Numbered from the stretch's first letter, positions 28,137 to 37,687 are shown. The stretch is 64,000 nucleotides of DNA from Chitinophaga tropicalis (GCF_009758205.1 NZ_WRXN01000001.1:1240001-1304000), one strand, 5' to 3'. Numbers and translations: made by a program. The notes: a model not told the origin generated them from the letters alone.

Positions 28137-28388
28137 ATGAGCCCAAAGGTAACCCGCTTCTCCAAATCGTTTATCATTGAAGAGACGGAACAACTCGTCG
28201 AGTTTCATCCTGTTAATACCGCCTATAAACAGCTATACCAGATTTATATTCCCCTTGCCGGTAAGCCATACCGGATTCATATGCAGAAAAATGACCAGGG
28301 GCGGTTTGAAATCGCGGCTAAAGACCAGGTACCGGCTCATATTCTTGAGTTAGAGAATGAGTTTGAAGCAGCGATTATCCAGTCATAG
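28137..28388 (+). CDS. Hypothetical protein, 83 aa
   Basis: A short soluble protein (MSPKVTRFSKSFII...) with alternating beta-like segments and a helical acidic C-terminus. No family recognised. Codon use fits neighbours, and it ends just before a palindrome and a convergent regulator gene, which supports it being real. Confidence 0.55.
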   Translation: MSPKVTRFSKSFIIEETEQLVEFHPVNTAYKQLYQIYIPLAGKPYRIHMQKNDQGRFEIAAKDQVPAHILELENEFEAAIIQS

Positions 28389-28390
28389 TG

Positions 28391-28404
28391 ATCTGCCGGC
28401 AGAT
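28391..28404. terminator. Palindrome between convergent genes
   Basis: ATCTGCCGGCAGAT is a perfect 14-bp palindrome 3 bp after the stop codon of the gene at 28137. A second weak stem (GCAAC...GTTGC around a T-run) follows at about 28413-28437. Termination for one or both strands is likely; an operator is the alternative. Confidence 0.4.
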
Positions 28405-28442
28405 GTCCCTTGCGCAACTATCCGTTTTTTTAAGTTGCTTAA

Positions 28443-28679
28443 TCACCATCCTTTAAACAGGCTGGGAAATTCAACACCATAGTATTTGCAGAAAATCACC
28501 AGATACCGGGCGTTTTGGCGGGCCGATCTTCCCGCCTCAATCTCAATCAAATCCTGTATCGGTATATCTGTTTCCGTTGCTACTGTTCTGATGTCCTTGC
28601 CTGCCCGAAGCCTTAATTGCCGGATATTCTCTCCGAGTATTTTCAGGAAAAGTGCCAGCTCTTCATTCTCGTTACACAT
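28443..28679 (-). CDS. XRE-type helix-turn-helix regulator, 78 aa
   Basis: A small Cro/CI-like protein: ILGENIRQLRLRAGKDIRTVATETDIPIQDL forms helices 1-3, followed by LIEIEAGRSARQNARYLVIFCKYYGVEF, matching the HTH_3 pattern of about 60 residues. It lies just outside the conjugative block (next gene 28885, same strand) and might control it, or be a resident housekeeping regulator. Confidence 0.8.
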   Translation of the reverse strand: MCNENEELALFLKILGENIRQLRLRAGKDIRTVATETDIPIQDLIEIEAGRSARQNARYLVIFCKYYGVEFPSLFKGW

Positions 28680-28884
28680 ATATAAATTAGGAATACGAAA
28701 AACAGACTATTGCGAGAATAGTTTATGTTCAAACGATACAAAAAAAGTATAGTTTGAAACAATAAAAGTACGATTTGTATTTTGAGCCGTTGGGGGCTGG
28801 GGGAATTTGCCAATTGTGTTGGCCATTATAATCCGGTTTGCAGCGGATTTTTTAACACCAGGCGGTAAGCTGTGTCCGGACTTG

Positions 28885-29634
28885 TCATCGCTTGCGGGTG
28901 CGCCGAGCTTTGGGGCGGTTGTCTGTTTTTTGTTCCTGCTGCTGCTTTTGTTGTTCGATCAGTGCTATCAACTGCTCGGATAAGACATAAAAGTCGTAAT
29001 CCTGTCCGCAGATTTCAAAGCAACGCGCCCTTACAGTATTCAATTGCGCTGCTTCAACCGGAGTAAAGACAGATGCCTCTGATCCCTGCACGCGGTAGTC
29101 TTCCATAATGGTATCCGGATGAAATGGCAATTCGTACTTTGTCTTTAATGCGACTATGAAATTTATCACATCACCGATATCTTCAATATCATTGGGTGTA
29201 TAATCCAGTGCCGGTAAAGGATAGCCATCTTTTAATAAGGTGAGCTGTTGATTGTAAGGAGACTCGATCAGCTGCCCATGTTGGTCCGGAACTAAAACCC
29301 GCAACAGCTTTCTACCGCCTTCCTGGGCGCCGGCAAAGCGAACGGGATATTCGCCATGTAATAATCCTAGATATGTCTGATCGGCACAGAACTTATTGCC
29401 CGCATTAATTTCATCCACCAGGGTATGAAACATCGATTTTGCCTTATCCACCGGAATGTTAAGACAGATCTGCAGGTCCGGATGACCAAATTTTTCAGGC
29501 AGCCCATGTGTATGATAGTTGGTCTGGCAGGGATATTCATCCCCACCACGGACAAAGTGAATATACCAGCCAAATCTGTCCAGCATCTGTTGCTGCCAGG
29601 CAGCTATCCGATTTTGGTTTTCTTCGGAATGCAT
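28885..29634 (-). CDS. DUF4262-like protein, 249 aa
   Basis: The first about 110 residues fit a DUF4262-type domain: FGWYIHFVRG, NYHTHGLPEKFGHPDLQICL, then a Gly/Cys-rich turn. The middle is acidic. The end is a Gln-rich run followed by the basic tail KARRTRKR. No signal peptide. It is the last gene of the long minus-strand conjugative block. Function unknown; the basic tail is shared in style with many neighbours. Confidence 0.65.
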   Translation of the reverse strand: MHSEENQNRIAAWQQQMLDRFGWYIHFVRGGDEYPCQTNYHTHGLPEKFGHPDLQICLNIPVDKAKSMFHTLVDEINAGNKFCADQTYLGLLHGEYPVRFAGAQEGGRKLLRVLVPDQHGQLIESPYNQQLTLLKDGYPLPALDYTPNDIEDIGDVINFIVALKTKYELPFHPDTIMEDYRVQGSEASVFTPVEAAQLNTVRARCFEICGQDYDFYVLSEQLIALIEQQKQQQEQKTDNRPKARRTRKR

Positions 29635-29895
29635 TGTTCTCTTTTTAAGACATTATTAATATCGGAAATTTAATATTACTAACCAGCGCTTTAGTATAAC
29701 CGCTATAGTATCGCAGTTTCTCCCTGATTTTTCAAAAGTATACAAATGATCAGCACACGTTCTGTAAGCCGTTTCCCATATGATGAAAGTGGGCTTACGG
29801 TTATAGTATCCGGAAAGAAATTCAGAGTGGTAGATAAATAGCCATCAGTGAGCACTGCTAATTATAATATTAACAGCTCGTTTTCGGCGAATGAT

Positions 29896-30435
29896 TTATA
29901 TGCCACGTGATTTCTTTTTGATATTACTGGGCTTCACATTGGGTTTATTCCTTTGCTCATTTGCCGGCAGTTTGATGCCAGTAATTTGAGATACTAATTC
30001 CGGTGTCAAGGGCATTACTTCTGCTTTGCGGAACATGACCATAGGATACTGTTTCAAATAAGCCCGCTCATCCTTTTGGTTCAATCGTGCGGCAGCGATA
30101 GGATCCAAAGCATAAGCTGTGGGAAAGCGGATGACTACCAGGTTTTTGTCGTCCAAGAGGGTGGATGGATCTGCCGGTATAATGGCTTCTGACTGTGTCT
30201 TTTTATTGTAGAGGTACAGATGTTCCTTTTTAACAGAATCAAAGTGACCTCCGTTATTCAGATCTATCGGTGTTGCTAAAAAATTATCCTTGGCCCTTAG
30301 CTCTCCGATACGAACGTCCACAAAAAATATCTGGTCTGCAATGTCCATTATGGGCATCATGCCGGAAAGTCTTGCCTGCACTGCGTCTTCTCCCTGTAGG
30401 GAACTGTAAAATTTTGGATCAAATAATTTGGACAT
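29896..30435 (-). CDS. Hypothetical conjugative-element protein, 179 aa
   Basis: Soluble, beta-rich start (IADQIFFVDVRIGELRAKDN), then LYLYNKKTQSEAI and a segment FPTAYALDPIAAARLN. It ends in the basic tail IKKKSRGI. Similar short proteins occur in Bacteroidota conjugative elements, but I cannot name a function. The 261 bp downstream of the next start (29635-29895) hold nothing I recognise. Confidence 0.6.
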   Translation of the reverse strand: MSKLFDPKFYSSLQGEDAVQARLSGMMPIMDIADQIFFVDVRIGELRAKDNFLATPIDLNNGGHFDSVKKEHLYLYNKKTQSEAIIPADPSTLLDDKNLVVIRFPTAYALDPIAAARLNQKDERAYLKQYPMVMFRKAEVMPLTPELVSQITGIKLPANEQRNKPNVKPSNIKKKSRGI

Positions 30436-30459
30436 AACAAAATGTATTAAGTGAAAAAA

Positions 30460-31464
30460 TCAAAGATTTGAATCCGGATAAAATAGTCCCAGAGACTGCT
30501 TTAACCGGGCTTTGGCGATTTCGACATACAGCGGATTTAACTCAAAGCCGATGTACTTTCTATTTAGTAAGGCCGCAGCCAGCGGCGTGGTACCCGCACC
30601 TGCAAAAGGGTCAAGGACGATATCTCCTTCTCTGGTGGTAGCCTGGATGCAGAGCTGTGGCAATTCCAATGGAAATGTGGCAAAGTGGGCGCCCTTAAAA
30701 TTGGCTGCTCGCAGAGTCCAGACACTGCGGCGATTGGCCTTGAGAGGTTCACCTTGTTCCTTAATTGATTGGCGCCAGCGCTCGTTAAAACCCGCATGAC
30801 GGATGCCGTGGCCGTCCTGCTTAAGTGGGGCTTTGGGCTGGTGGATAGCCTGGTCACCTGTGCCGGGAATGCCCTTAGCGTATTTGTTACTTTCTCCCTT
30901 GCCTCGCTCATCACGCCGAATCGAAGACTCGCTCCTGGTGGTTTTGATAGCCTCTCCGTTATAGAAATACTGCGGTGATTTTGTCAACATAAAGATGTAC
31001 TCATGGCTTCTGGTGCAGCGGTCGCGTACTGATTCGGGCATGCAGTTACGTTTGGCCCATATGATATCCTGGCGAAGGTGCCATCCACTGTCACGCAAGG
31101 CGAAAGCCGTCGCCCAGGGGATGCCTATCAGGTCCTTTTGCTTCAATTGATAGGAATCCTTACTTACCGGTCCGGTTGCCTGCTGGGCTGCCGGTTTACC
31201 ATGCCAGTAACTGTCACCCAGGTTAAGCCATAACACGCCATCGCTTTTTAAAACCCGCCTTACCTCGGTAAATATTTCTACCAGCCGCTGCACGTAGCCT
31301 TCCGGAGTAGCCTCCATGCCTACCTGGCTATCCACGCCATAGTCTCTCAGGCGGTAGTAGGGAGGGCTGGACACACAACACTGGATACTTTCTTCAGGTA
31401 GGTTTTTGAGCCCTGTCAAACAATCTATTGCATGTATGTAGTTCACACTTTCCATTTCTTTCAC
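30460..31464 (-). CDS. Site-specific DNA methyltransferase (N4-cytosine/N6-adenine, beta-class order)
   Basis: 334 residues. The catalytic motif SSPPYY (SPPY at 33-36) precedes the AdoMet-binding motif DPFAGAGTT near residue 290, the order of beta-class amino-methyltransferases. WLNLGDSYW and QDIIWAKRN are also typical of this family. No restriction endonuclease gene is adjacent. In a conjugative element such solitary enzymes usually protect the entering DNA from host restriction. Target sequence cannot be read from here. Start may be Met1 or Met4. Confidence 0.88.
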   Translation of the reverse strand: MKEMESVNYIHAIDCLTGLKNLPEESIQCCVSSPPYYRLRDYGVDSQVGMEATPEGYVQRLVEIFTEVRRVLKSDGVLWLNLGDSYWHGKPAAQQATGPVSKDSYQLKQKDLIGIPWATAFALRDSGWHLRQDIIWAKRNCMPESVRDRCTRSHEYIFMLTKSPQYFYNGEAIKTTRSESSIRRDERGKGESNKYAKGIPGTGDQAIHQPKAPLKQDGHGIRHAGFNERWRQSIKEQGEPLKANRRSVWTLRAANFKGAHFATFPLELPQLCIQATTREGDIVLDPFAGAGTTPLAAALLNRKYIGFELNPLYVEIAKARLKQSLGLFYPDSNL

Positions 31465-31542
31465 TATTCAAACTACTATGTAGGTATTGTGTCGCTTGGT
31501 GTCTATAAGCAGCGCGCTTTGGAGACAGAAGCGCACGTTGCA

Positions 31543-32979
31543 CTATCTTGGGCCGCCGCCCCGGCGTAACCAGTTTAATTTGTCTGGAGCTGTTTGCTGG
31601 CGTCGGACCTGCTCAAAGTCGCGCGTCACCTCAAGTTCCAGATGGATGCCAGTCCGGCGCACCAGGTCGTCAAAATAGAATTGCAAGGCCACCGTCTGGT
31701 GCGCAGATAGCAGTTCATCATTGAGTCGAAGTTTATAACTACCTGTGTCTCCCTCGCTGTTTGCGATCTGCTCGAGGGTGAACAGTGGTTTTTCATGGTT
31801 GGGGCCCGTAACATTATAGCGGACAAGTTGCTCCGACATAGGATCTGTTTGTTGGCCTGCTGTCGCCGGTGGCGAGCATCGCACCGCGATTTCCCTGACA
31901 GCTTGCTCAAAAAAGGGATACTGCTGCTCGGATATAAAAGGGGCGATCTGTTGGTCGCCTGGCGCGGCCACCCGTAGTTCGGTGATGAGCAAACACGGGT
32001 GCCGCCGGGCGTACTTTTGCAGGGTTTCCTCCATCCTATCTCCTAAAAAGTTTTGGGCAAGCTGATAGAAATTACGGTCAGGATAGATGTCGTGCCCTTC
32101 GTTGGTAAAATGGAATAACTTAAAATAAGGGGAGGAGTCCTCGCTTTTTAAATTTATAGTAGGATCCATACCGGTAAGCGCCTGTAGTTCGCGGGTGTCC
32201 TTATGAAAAATAATATAGATGCCGTTATCATCTTTTGCGCTTTCATCAGCGAACATGGCAACCGATGCCAGCCTTTCACCAGTTGATAGCGCGAGGTTCA
32301 TTTCTCTGATCATATTATTCAGCACATGTTGTCCTGCAACATCCTCGTTGGTGGCTCTAAAGTCCTGCTGGACCAGATGTACCATGGCTGCAGTTATACT
32401 TTCAAAGTGAAATACCTCCCGGTACATTCTGTCGGGATATCTTTGTCCATCCTGATTATACAAACCCTGGCGTAGCACCTGTAGCTCAAAGGGTGGATCT
32501 TGCGGCAGCTTTTTTTGTAGGCTTTTTAGTGCGGGGTCAGGGGCAATGATCAGCTTGTTCTCATAGGTCATGGGGGCGAGCAGCACCAAAGCCCCTTTCG
32601 GGTCATAGTAGGAGAACTCGTTAAAGGTAAAAGGGCCCAGTCCCATAAGTGTCCGCATATCCAGTTCGTCAGAGTGTATCAGGTAAATACCGGCTGGTGG
32701 TGCTGCTTCAGGAACGTCGTCAAAGGAAAGGCTCATTATTTGAAGAAGCGCTACATCTGCTCCTGGCGCGGTGATTTGGGCGGCTTCATAGAAGTGGGAA
32801 GCCTTGTTACGTTGGGCTACCGGCTCGTTATAGGATTGTGGGTCTATCGTCAGTAGCGCCGTCAGCGCACTGGCCAGCGTTGGAAAGTGATGGAGCTCAT
32901 AAAAATGCCTGCGCTCTGCAGAATCACTGATTTCATACCCGCCCAGATATAGTTGAAAGGGCAGCAGATCGTTACTCAT
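31543..32979 (-). CDS. Hypothetical protein, 478 aa, two-module paralog of the 486-aa protein at 35046
   Basis: No signal peptide or membrane helix. Two diverged copies of a module of about 170 residues are visible. Each has a start-up helix (LASALTALL / ITAAMVHLV), a strand set LLQIMSLSF / LASVAMFAD, and PAGIYLIHSDEL / DNGIYIIFHKDT, then an aromatic YYDPKGALVLL-like segment. The C-terminus is NWLRRGGGPR. The same two-module plan appears in the protein at 35046-36506. Unknown function; encoded in a run of accessory genes behind traN. Confidence 0.65.
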   Translation of the reverse strand: MSNDLLPFQLYLGGYEISDSAERRHFYELHHFPTLASALTALLTIDPQSYNEPVAQRNKASHFYEAAQITAPGADVALLQIMSLSFDDVPEAAPPAGIYLIHSDELDMRTLMGLGPFTFNEFSYYDPKGALVLLAPMTYENKLIIAPDPALKSLQKKLPQDPPFELQVLRQGLYNQDGQRYPDRMYREVFHFESITAAMVHLVQQDFRATNEDVAGQHVLNNMIREMNLALSTGERLASVAMFADESAKDDNGIYIIFHKDTRELQALTGMDPTINLKSEDSSPYFKLFHFTNEGHDIYPDRNFYQLAQNFLGDRMEETLQKYARRHPCLLITELRVAAPGDQQIAPFISEQQYPFFEQAVREIAVRCSPPATAGQQTDPMSEQLVRYNVTGPNHEKPLFTLEQIANSEGDTGSYKLRLNDELLSAHQTVALQFYFDDLVRRTGIHLELEVTRDFEQVRRQQTAPDKLNWLRRGGGPR

Positions 32980-32989
32980 AAAGTATGCT

Positions 32990-34141
32990 TTAATGTTTTG
33001 TAGAAAATGTTACGGCAGGGGGGTAGCGATGGCTACCATTACTGGCCGCGGCCACTTGTTTGTATTGGGTGTGTTGCATGTTTACAGGGTGGCCGTTCTT
33101 TTCCAATACAGGTGGTAGCGACTGTTTGGGCAGCACAGAAATGTTCGCATCTAATTGGGTGTTGATTTCCAGCTCCAGTTCACAACCCGTCTCCTGGCAA
33201 AATTCCCCACGGCTGATCCGGTGATAGTTGAGGGTAAGGCCAGTGCAGGCTGCGTCGTCTATCCATCTGCGGTAAAACGGAGGCCATAACCCTTTGCGTC
33301 TGGCCAGCGTGGCGCCATCGCTGCCGTCTACTAGCTGTATCGATTGGATCCAGTGATCAAGCCCCTCTTGTCGCACTCCTTGTGGACTAAAGGCTGCGTC
33401 CGGATATTGAGTCATATGTTCAAAAGCCTTCTTTAGCGTGGTAAAGTAGTGGTCCTCTTTTGTCAACTCCGGATGGCGGTTATGCTGTAAAATGAGAGAA
33501 AGGTCCATTTTTTCGCATCGCATCAGGTAGGTTTGCTCCGGGCCGTATTTAGCGCGGTTGAGATTGATCTCTCCTAATAAATACCGGCATGCCTGGTCTA
33601 TGGCCAGGGCCTTACCATTTTTAACGCCAACTGTTATTTCTCCTGCCACCGGCATTTGCAAAAGGTCATACAGTGCCTGGTGTTCGCTTGTGACAAAGGG
33701 GGTATTAGACCAGTACTTAAGTTCCAGGTACTCTTTTGCCAGGCGTCCTCCAATGGTTGATGCCAGTTGCTGCATATCCAGCCAAACGGCCACTGCCTGC
33801 CTGGCGCTGGCTTCATCGTTACCTATAGGAGAATGCCAGTTGATGGCCCGCATGCGATGCTCCAGCGCTGCGGTATCGATATCACCTATTATGGTATGTC
33901 TATGGCGTGGTGTTCTGTACAACCGCAAGGTATACTGGTGCAGGCTGTGATAATTTGACTGGTCCAGCTTGAGAAATTGTAATATAATCTGGGTACGGTG
34001 CCCCTTGTAATCCCCCGGACAGCTGATTTCATACATTGGCGCCTCCAGTGGCAGGTTAGCAAATACCGTGAGGGCAACGTCCCGATCCAGCCCGATATCT
34101 TCAAGTTGTTTCTTTAAAAGGGTATATGACATTCGCTTCAT
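32990..34141 (-). CDS. Hypothetical protein, 383 aa, member of a three-copy family
   Basis: Soluble. Shares with the proteins at 37688 and 38846 an N-terminal pattern (hydrophobic strand QIILQFLKLD, then LYRTPRHRHTIIGDID, ALEHRMRAINWH). It also shares a central DHYFTTLKKAFEHM segment and the overall length of about 380. These are diverged paralogs. It is less basic at the C-terminus than its sisters (PAVTFSTKH). No catalytic motif recognised. Confidence 0.65.
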   Translation of the reverse strand: MKRMSYTLLKKQLEDIGLDRDVALTVFANLPLEAPMYEISCPGDYKGHRTQIILQFLKLDQSNYHSLHQYTLRLYRTPRHRHTIIGDIDTAALEHRMRAINWHSPIGNDEASARQAVAVWLDMQQLASTIGGRLAKEYLELKYWSNTPFVTSEHQALYDLLQMPVAGEITVGVKNGKALAIDQACRYLLGEINLNRAKYGPEQTYLMRCEKMDLSLILQHNRHPELTKEDHYFTTLKKAFEHMTQYPDAAFSPQGVRQEGLDHWIQSIQLVDGSDGATLARRKGLWPPFYRRWIDDAACTGLTLNYHRISRGEFCQETGCELELEINTQLDANISVLPKQSLPPVLEKNGHPVNMQHTQYKQVAAASNGSHRYPPAVTFSTKH

Positions 34142-34166
34142 GATGCTATGCTTTGGTGTTTTCAGA

Positions 34167-34985
34167 TTAAAAAAGTAAAAGCTGGTTGTTGGGTAACAGT
34201 GGGTAATTGGACGTAAGCACTTCCGTTTTCGACTTGGGATTACCGTTTTTGATATTGACGGTTACCAGTTGTTCGAACTGCTGCTGCTGCCAGCCGTTGC
34301 GGCTCACAAATTCTTCCAGTACTTTGGACGGATAGGAGGAAAGCAGGAATTTCCCTTTAATGGCCTGCAGTGCTTCCAGCAGCTGGATGAAGTCCTCCTT
34401 GCTATATCCCTTGTAATGGCCGAGGTGAGAATTAAAATAAGGTGGGTCGCAATAGAAAAATGCATCCGCATGATCCCTGCTTTTAATGATGTAGAGGGCG
34501 TTGGCATTTTCCAGCTGCACACCTTCCAGGCGCCGGGCGTACTGGCGGGTAAATTCATGCCGGCTAACGATATTTTTTTTGGAGGTGGTGTTGTCGGTAA
34601 CGTCATACCCCCAGGTACTGTTCAGCTGACCTGAAAACCCCTGCATACTGAGCACCCATACGGCCCAGGCGCGTTTGACTTCATCAAACAGTTTTGGGTA
34701 GGAGTAAATGATCCAGGCATGTTGATGTTCTTCCCGGCTGTGCAGTGTGGTTGTAACCAATGTGAACAGGTCGTCAAAACGGCTTTTGACGACTTTATAA
34801 AAGTTCATCAGCTCTCCGTTGGTGTCGTTGAGCACTTCTACCCTCGACGGTCGCTTGTTAAAAAATACGGCCGCCCCACCGGCAAAAGGTTCCGCATACA
34901 AAACGTGTGTGGGTATGAGTTCAAGAATATATGGAGCAAGTTTTTGCTTGCCGCCGTAATATGTCAATAAGCCTTTCATTGTCAA
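34167..34985 (-). CDS. DNA adenine methyltransferase, D12 class (Dam-like)
   Basis: 272 residues. The D12-class motifs are clear: LTYYGGKQKLAPYI near residues 7-20, AEPFAGGAAVFF (AdoMet site), VEVLNDTNGELMNFY, and the catalytic FYCDPPYFNS (DPPY) near residue 180. It methylates adenine N6 in DNA; the recognition site is not deducible. No partner nuclease lies beside it. It is the second solitary methyltransferase in this block, consistent with anti-restriction. Confidence 0.9.
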   Translation of the reverse strand: MTMKGLLTYYGGKQKLAPYILELIPTHVLYAEPFAGGAAVFFNKRPSRVEVLNDTNGELMNFYKVVKSRFDDLFTLVTTTLHSREEHQHAWIIYSYPKLFDEVKRAWAVWVLSMQGFSGQLNSTWGYDVTDNTTSKKNIVSRHEFTRQYARRLEGVQLENANALYIIKSRDHADAFFYCDPPYFNSHLGHYKGYSKEDFIQLLEALQAIKGKFLLSSYPSKVLEEFVSRNGWQQQQFEQLVTVNIKNGNPKSKTEVLTSNYPLLPNNQLLLF

Positions 34986-35045
34986 TCACATTTTCTTCGC
35001 TCAGGGCTTATAATACTTTAAAGTAACCGGCAGGTCTGGCTGCTG

Positions 35046-36506
35046 CTACAAACCGTTCCTTCTTTTTTGGGAGTGTAGATGTTCTCCCTGCTCCCGCTGT
35101 TGGGGGCGATCCCTCTCATCGGGCGCAACAGGTGGCAGCTGAATGGTGCCGGGCAGGGCGCGTGAGCCGGGCTGTTGAAAGCATTTTTGAATACTGGAGA
35201 GCACTTCAGGTGTGAGCTGGTCTCTCATCAGTTGTAGGTCAGTGCCGTTTTTTAAGTGGTTCGGGTTGTCAAGTGTCATGCTTTTGGTCATCACCGCTTG
35301 TCCGTCATCGGTGTGCTTTATCGTGGCAGCGGGAATAAAAAAACTATAAGCCTGCTGATGAACAGGGCTGAAAAGCTGATTATGGATGGAAAACAAGGCC
35401 TGCACGGCATCATCAAGATTTTTGTAGTGTAAGTCGGCGCTATGCAGGATGAGTTGCGCAGATGGATCTTTGCCCGGTGAGAGGTCTATATCCTTGTAAC
35501 CAAACTCCAGCGAATAACTGCCTTTTTCTTTTGGTACGGCATTGTTGGGTACAATACAGCGTGTAAGTAGCCGGAAGAAGTTGGTAACAGGGGCAAACGA
35601 CTCGCCATTGTTATTGTAACGGTACAAGGCGTAGGTCCACAGTTTGTGTGAGTGACCGTATAGTGCAGGCATATTATCCAGATTTTTGATGGCATCCGGT
35701 GGCGCTGTAAAAGTGATATACATCCCGACATGGCGCTCACCGGGATAGCCGTCTGATTTAATGAGGGACAAATGCGCCAGCGGTTCGGCCTGGCGAGTGG
35801 TTAGCGCAACACTGGCGGTATAGCTGTCTTTATCCATCAGGTGCATGCGCAGATAGGCATCAAGGTCCACCGGGTTGGTTAATAGCAGACCGGTAAAGGC
35901 AGTGTGATAATCCGGGTAATGATAATGCCGGCAGATGGTCTGATAGGGCTGGTTTGCCTGAGTACCGGCGTAGAGCATGTCTCTGGCACTAAGGCAATAC
36001 TGCCAGGGTACTGACCGTTTTTTGGCGATTCGTTCGACAAGTTCTTCTATGTCGTCCGCATGAGAAAGCACCACGCCATCTCGTTGGGTATAAGAATAGC
36101 GGGCCAGTAGCACTCCGTTGGGCCCATAATGTCCTGCAAATAGGTCCGGGTTCAGCTGGAGTTGCTGACAGGCTGTTTCAAGTTCTGTAGTAAATGCCAG
36201 GTAAATGCCGGGGACAGGATCACCCTCCGGAGATTTGTCCATGGTGATGGCTTTCAACTGGGCCAGCGGTTGTCCGTTGCGATTATCCTGTATATTGATT
36301 TTGTCCAGATAATAGCTTCCGCTGCCATTGCCTTCCAGATCGATCATCCCAGGTTTCCTGGTAAGTACGGCAAGAAGGGCTTCTTCCATATGGTTGAAAT
36401 AAAACTCGTCAGTGACAATCAATGGACCCAGTGTTCCAAAGCGCTCCATCTGTATGGAGTAGTCGCGTCCTTGCGCTATCACCTTATATTTCCATGTATC
36501 GATCAT
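35046..36506 (-). CDS. Hypothetical protein, 486 aa, two-module paralog of the 478-aa protein at 31543
   Basis: Two modules of about 170 residues are visible. The first has HMEEALLAVLTRKP, PLAQLKAITMDKS, VPGIYLAFTTELE and YGPNGVLLARYSY. The second has YHTAFTGLLLTNP, PLAHLSLIKSDGY, HVGMYITFTAPPD and KLWTYALYRYNNN. A Pro/Gln/Arg-rich C-terminus ends QKRRNGL. No signal peptide or known motif. A duplication within the gene and a paralog 3 kb away suggest an expanding family tied to the element. Confidence 0.65.
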   Translation of the reverse strand: MIDTWKYKVIAQGRDYSIQMERFGTLGPLIVTDEFYFNHMEEALLAVLTRKPGMIDLEGNGSGSYYLDKINIQDNRNGQPLAQLKAITMDKSPEGDPVPGIYLAFTTELETACQQLQLNPDLFAGHYGPNGVLLARYSYTQRDGVVLSHADDIEELVERIAKKRSVPWQYCLSARDMLYAGTQANQPYQTICRHYHYPDYHTAFTGLLLTNPVDLDAYLRMHLMDKDSYTASVALTTRQAEPLAHLSLIKSDGYPGERHVGMYITFTAPPDAIKNLDNMPALYGHSHKLWTYALYRYNNNGESFAPVTNFFRLLTRCIVPNNAVPKEKGSYSLEFGYKDIDLSPGKDPSAQLILHSADLHYKNLDDAVQALFSIHNQLFSPVHQQAYSFFIPAATIKHTDDGQAVMTKSMTLDNPNHLKNGTDLQLMRDQLTPEVLSSIQKCFQQPGSRALPGTIQLPPVAPDERDRPQQREQGEHLHSQKRRNGL

Positions 36507-36694
36507 ACGATTGCTTTTTTTAAGAAGTTTCGTTGCTCAGGTCTGTGTTATGAAGGTGTTGTTGCCGGATGGGTGGCGCTGATGCTGTATAAAGCAGATG
36601 TATGAAGGTGTGGCCTCTGGCCTGATGATGGCTGGTTGCTTAAGAGTATCAGCAGACGGGGGCACTGTTTTCCCTTATAATCGGGCTATGTCTG

Positions 36695-37111
36695 TTACCG
36701 GAATCCCCGGCCTCGCAAATGTCGCTCCCAGGGCTTAGGCTGAGGAAACAGGCCGGAAAGGGTTGCGGCGCCCGGCAGTTGATGGTTGTGGCGAAAACGA
36801 TAGGAGCGCTGTTCATTGGTCTTTTCCTGTTTAACTGTCATCTGATCGACTTTAAAGCCGTTTACCTGGTTATAGCTCACATCAAAACGGCAGGCCACAT
36901 TGAAATATCTGGTTTCCAGTGTACATTTTTCTGGCGCTAGTTGTTTGCCTTCAAAGTGGCGTAAAAATTCGGCGAGTAACTGTAACAATGGGCCGGACTG
37001 TTTTGGGCGTCCCCCATAGTCGGATATCGTATATCGGTCACGATACCCTTTCCGGTACAGCAGACCTGCAAAATCTTCTGCGTTGTCGCGGTTTATTTTA
37101 TGTTGATCCAT
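36695..37111 (-). CDS. Hypothetical protein, 138 aa, basic tail
   Basis: A soluble basic protein starting MDQHKINRDNAEDFAGLLYRK, with a beta-rich centre (ETRYFNVACRFDVSY) and an Arg/Gly-rich end (ERHLRGRGFR). No family recognised. Spacing to the upstream gene is 42 bp and it lies in the same direction as the whole conjugative block. The 188 bp to the next gene hold nothing recognised. Confidence 0.6.
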   Translation of the reverse strand: MDQHKINRDNAEDFAGLLYRKGYRDRYTISDYGGRPKQSGPLLQLLAEFLRHFEGKQLAPEKCTLETRYFNVACRFDVSYNQVNGFKVDQMTVKQEKTNEQRSYRFRHNHQLPGAATLSGLFPQPKPWERHLRGRGFR

Positions 37112-37153
37112 GGCAGGTGATATTTAATTGTTCAGGTGTTAGGTACCGTTACC

Positions 37154-37603
37154 TTATTTACCACGTGGCCTGCGTCCCTTTCGATGAACGGAGCGGCGGG
37201 TAAATGGCTTTTTTATCTTCTTTGGACGCATATGTCTTGCTTTCTCTACCCGGTCCAGCACCTCTTTAAGTGTATAGTAGGCGGCTGGCCCGCTGGGTAT
37301 CGGGTCCGCTGTACCCCGGTAGGTTTCGGTGATATGCAAAGGGTTCACTTTCCCGGTGTGAGCGTCTTTGGCCAGACGAACGACCGTCACCGACATTTGC
37401 TGCACTTGCCCGTTAGCAACTTTCAGTATGTAACCGGCGAAGTCTTTAGGTTGAGTGCTGCCGCGCGCATATTGACGGACGGCTTCCAGGTTAAAGACAG
37501 ATCTGCCCTGCTCCATGTTTTGCAGCGCTTCTTCACAGAGATGCATAAAACCCATTCCGGTTAGGATTTGCAATAGCTCCTGCTTAGTCGGAAGTTTTTT
37601 CAT
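37154..37603 (-). CDS. Hypothetical protein, 149 aa, strongly basic C-terminus
   Basis: The frame opens 13 codons earlier, but ATG 37603 (MKKLPTKQELLQIL) is the more natural start. A helical start (LLQILTGMGFMHLCEEALQ) precedes beta segments (GQVQQMSVTVVRL). The last 25 residues are very basic and end KGRRPRGK. Unknown function. Confidence 0.6.
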   Translation of the reverse strand: MKKLPTKQELLQILTGMGFMHLCEEALQNMEQGRSVFNLEAVRQYARGSTQPKDFAGYILKVANGQVQQMSVTVVRLAKDAHTGKVNPLHITETYRGTADPIPSGPAAYYTLKEVLDRVEKARHMRPKKIKKPFTRRSVHRKGRRPRGK

Positions 37604-37687
37604 ACAATCGTTGTCTTTGATAGTAATAATAGATGCCCTCAATGGATAGGGTCTATGCCCTTGGTGACGCCGGTATTGGTTATAATG

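Noticed and set aside
36162..37564. Several plus-strand frames opposite the conjugative accessory genes
   Set aside because: They are antisense shadows of the G+C-rich minus-strand genes, with cysteine- and valine-rich translations and no domains.
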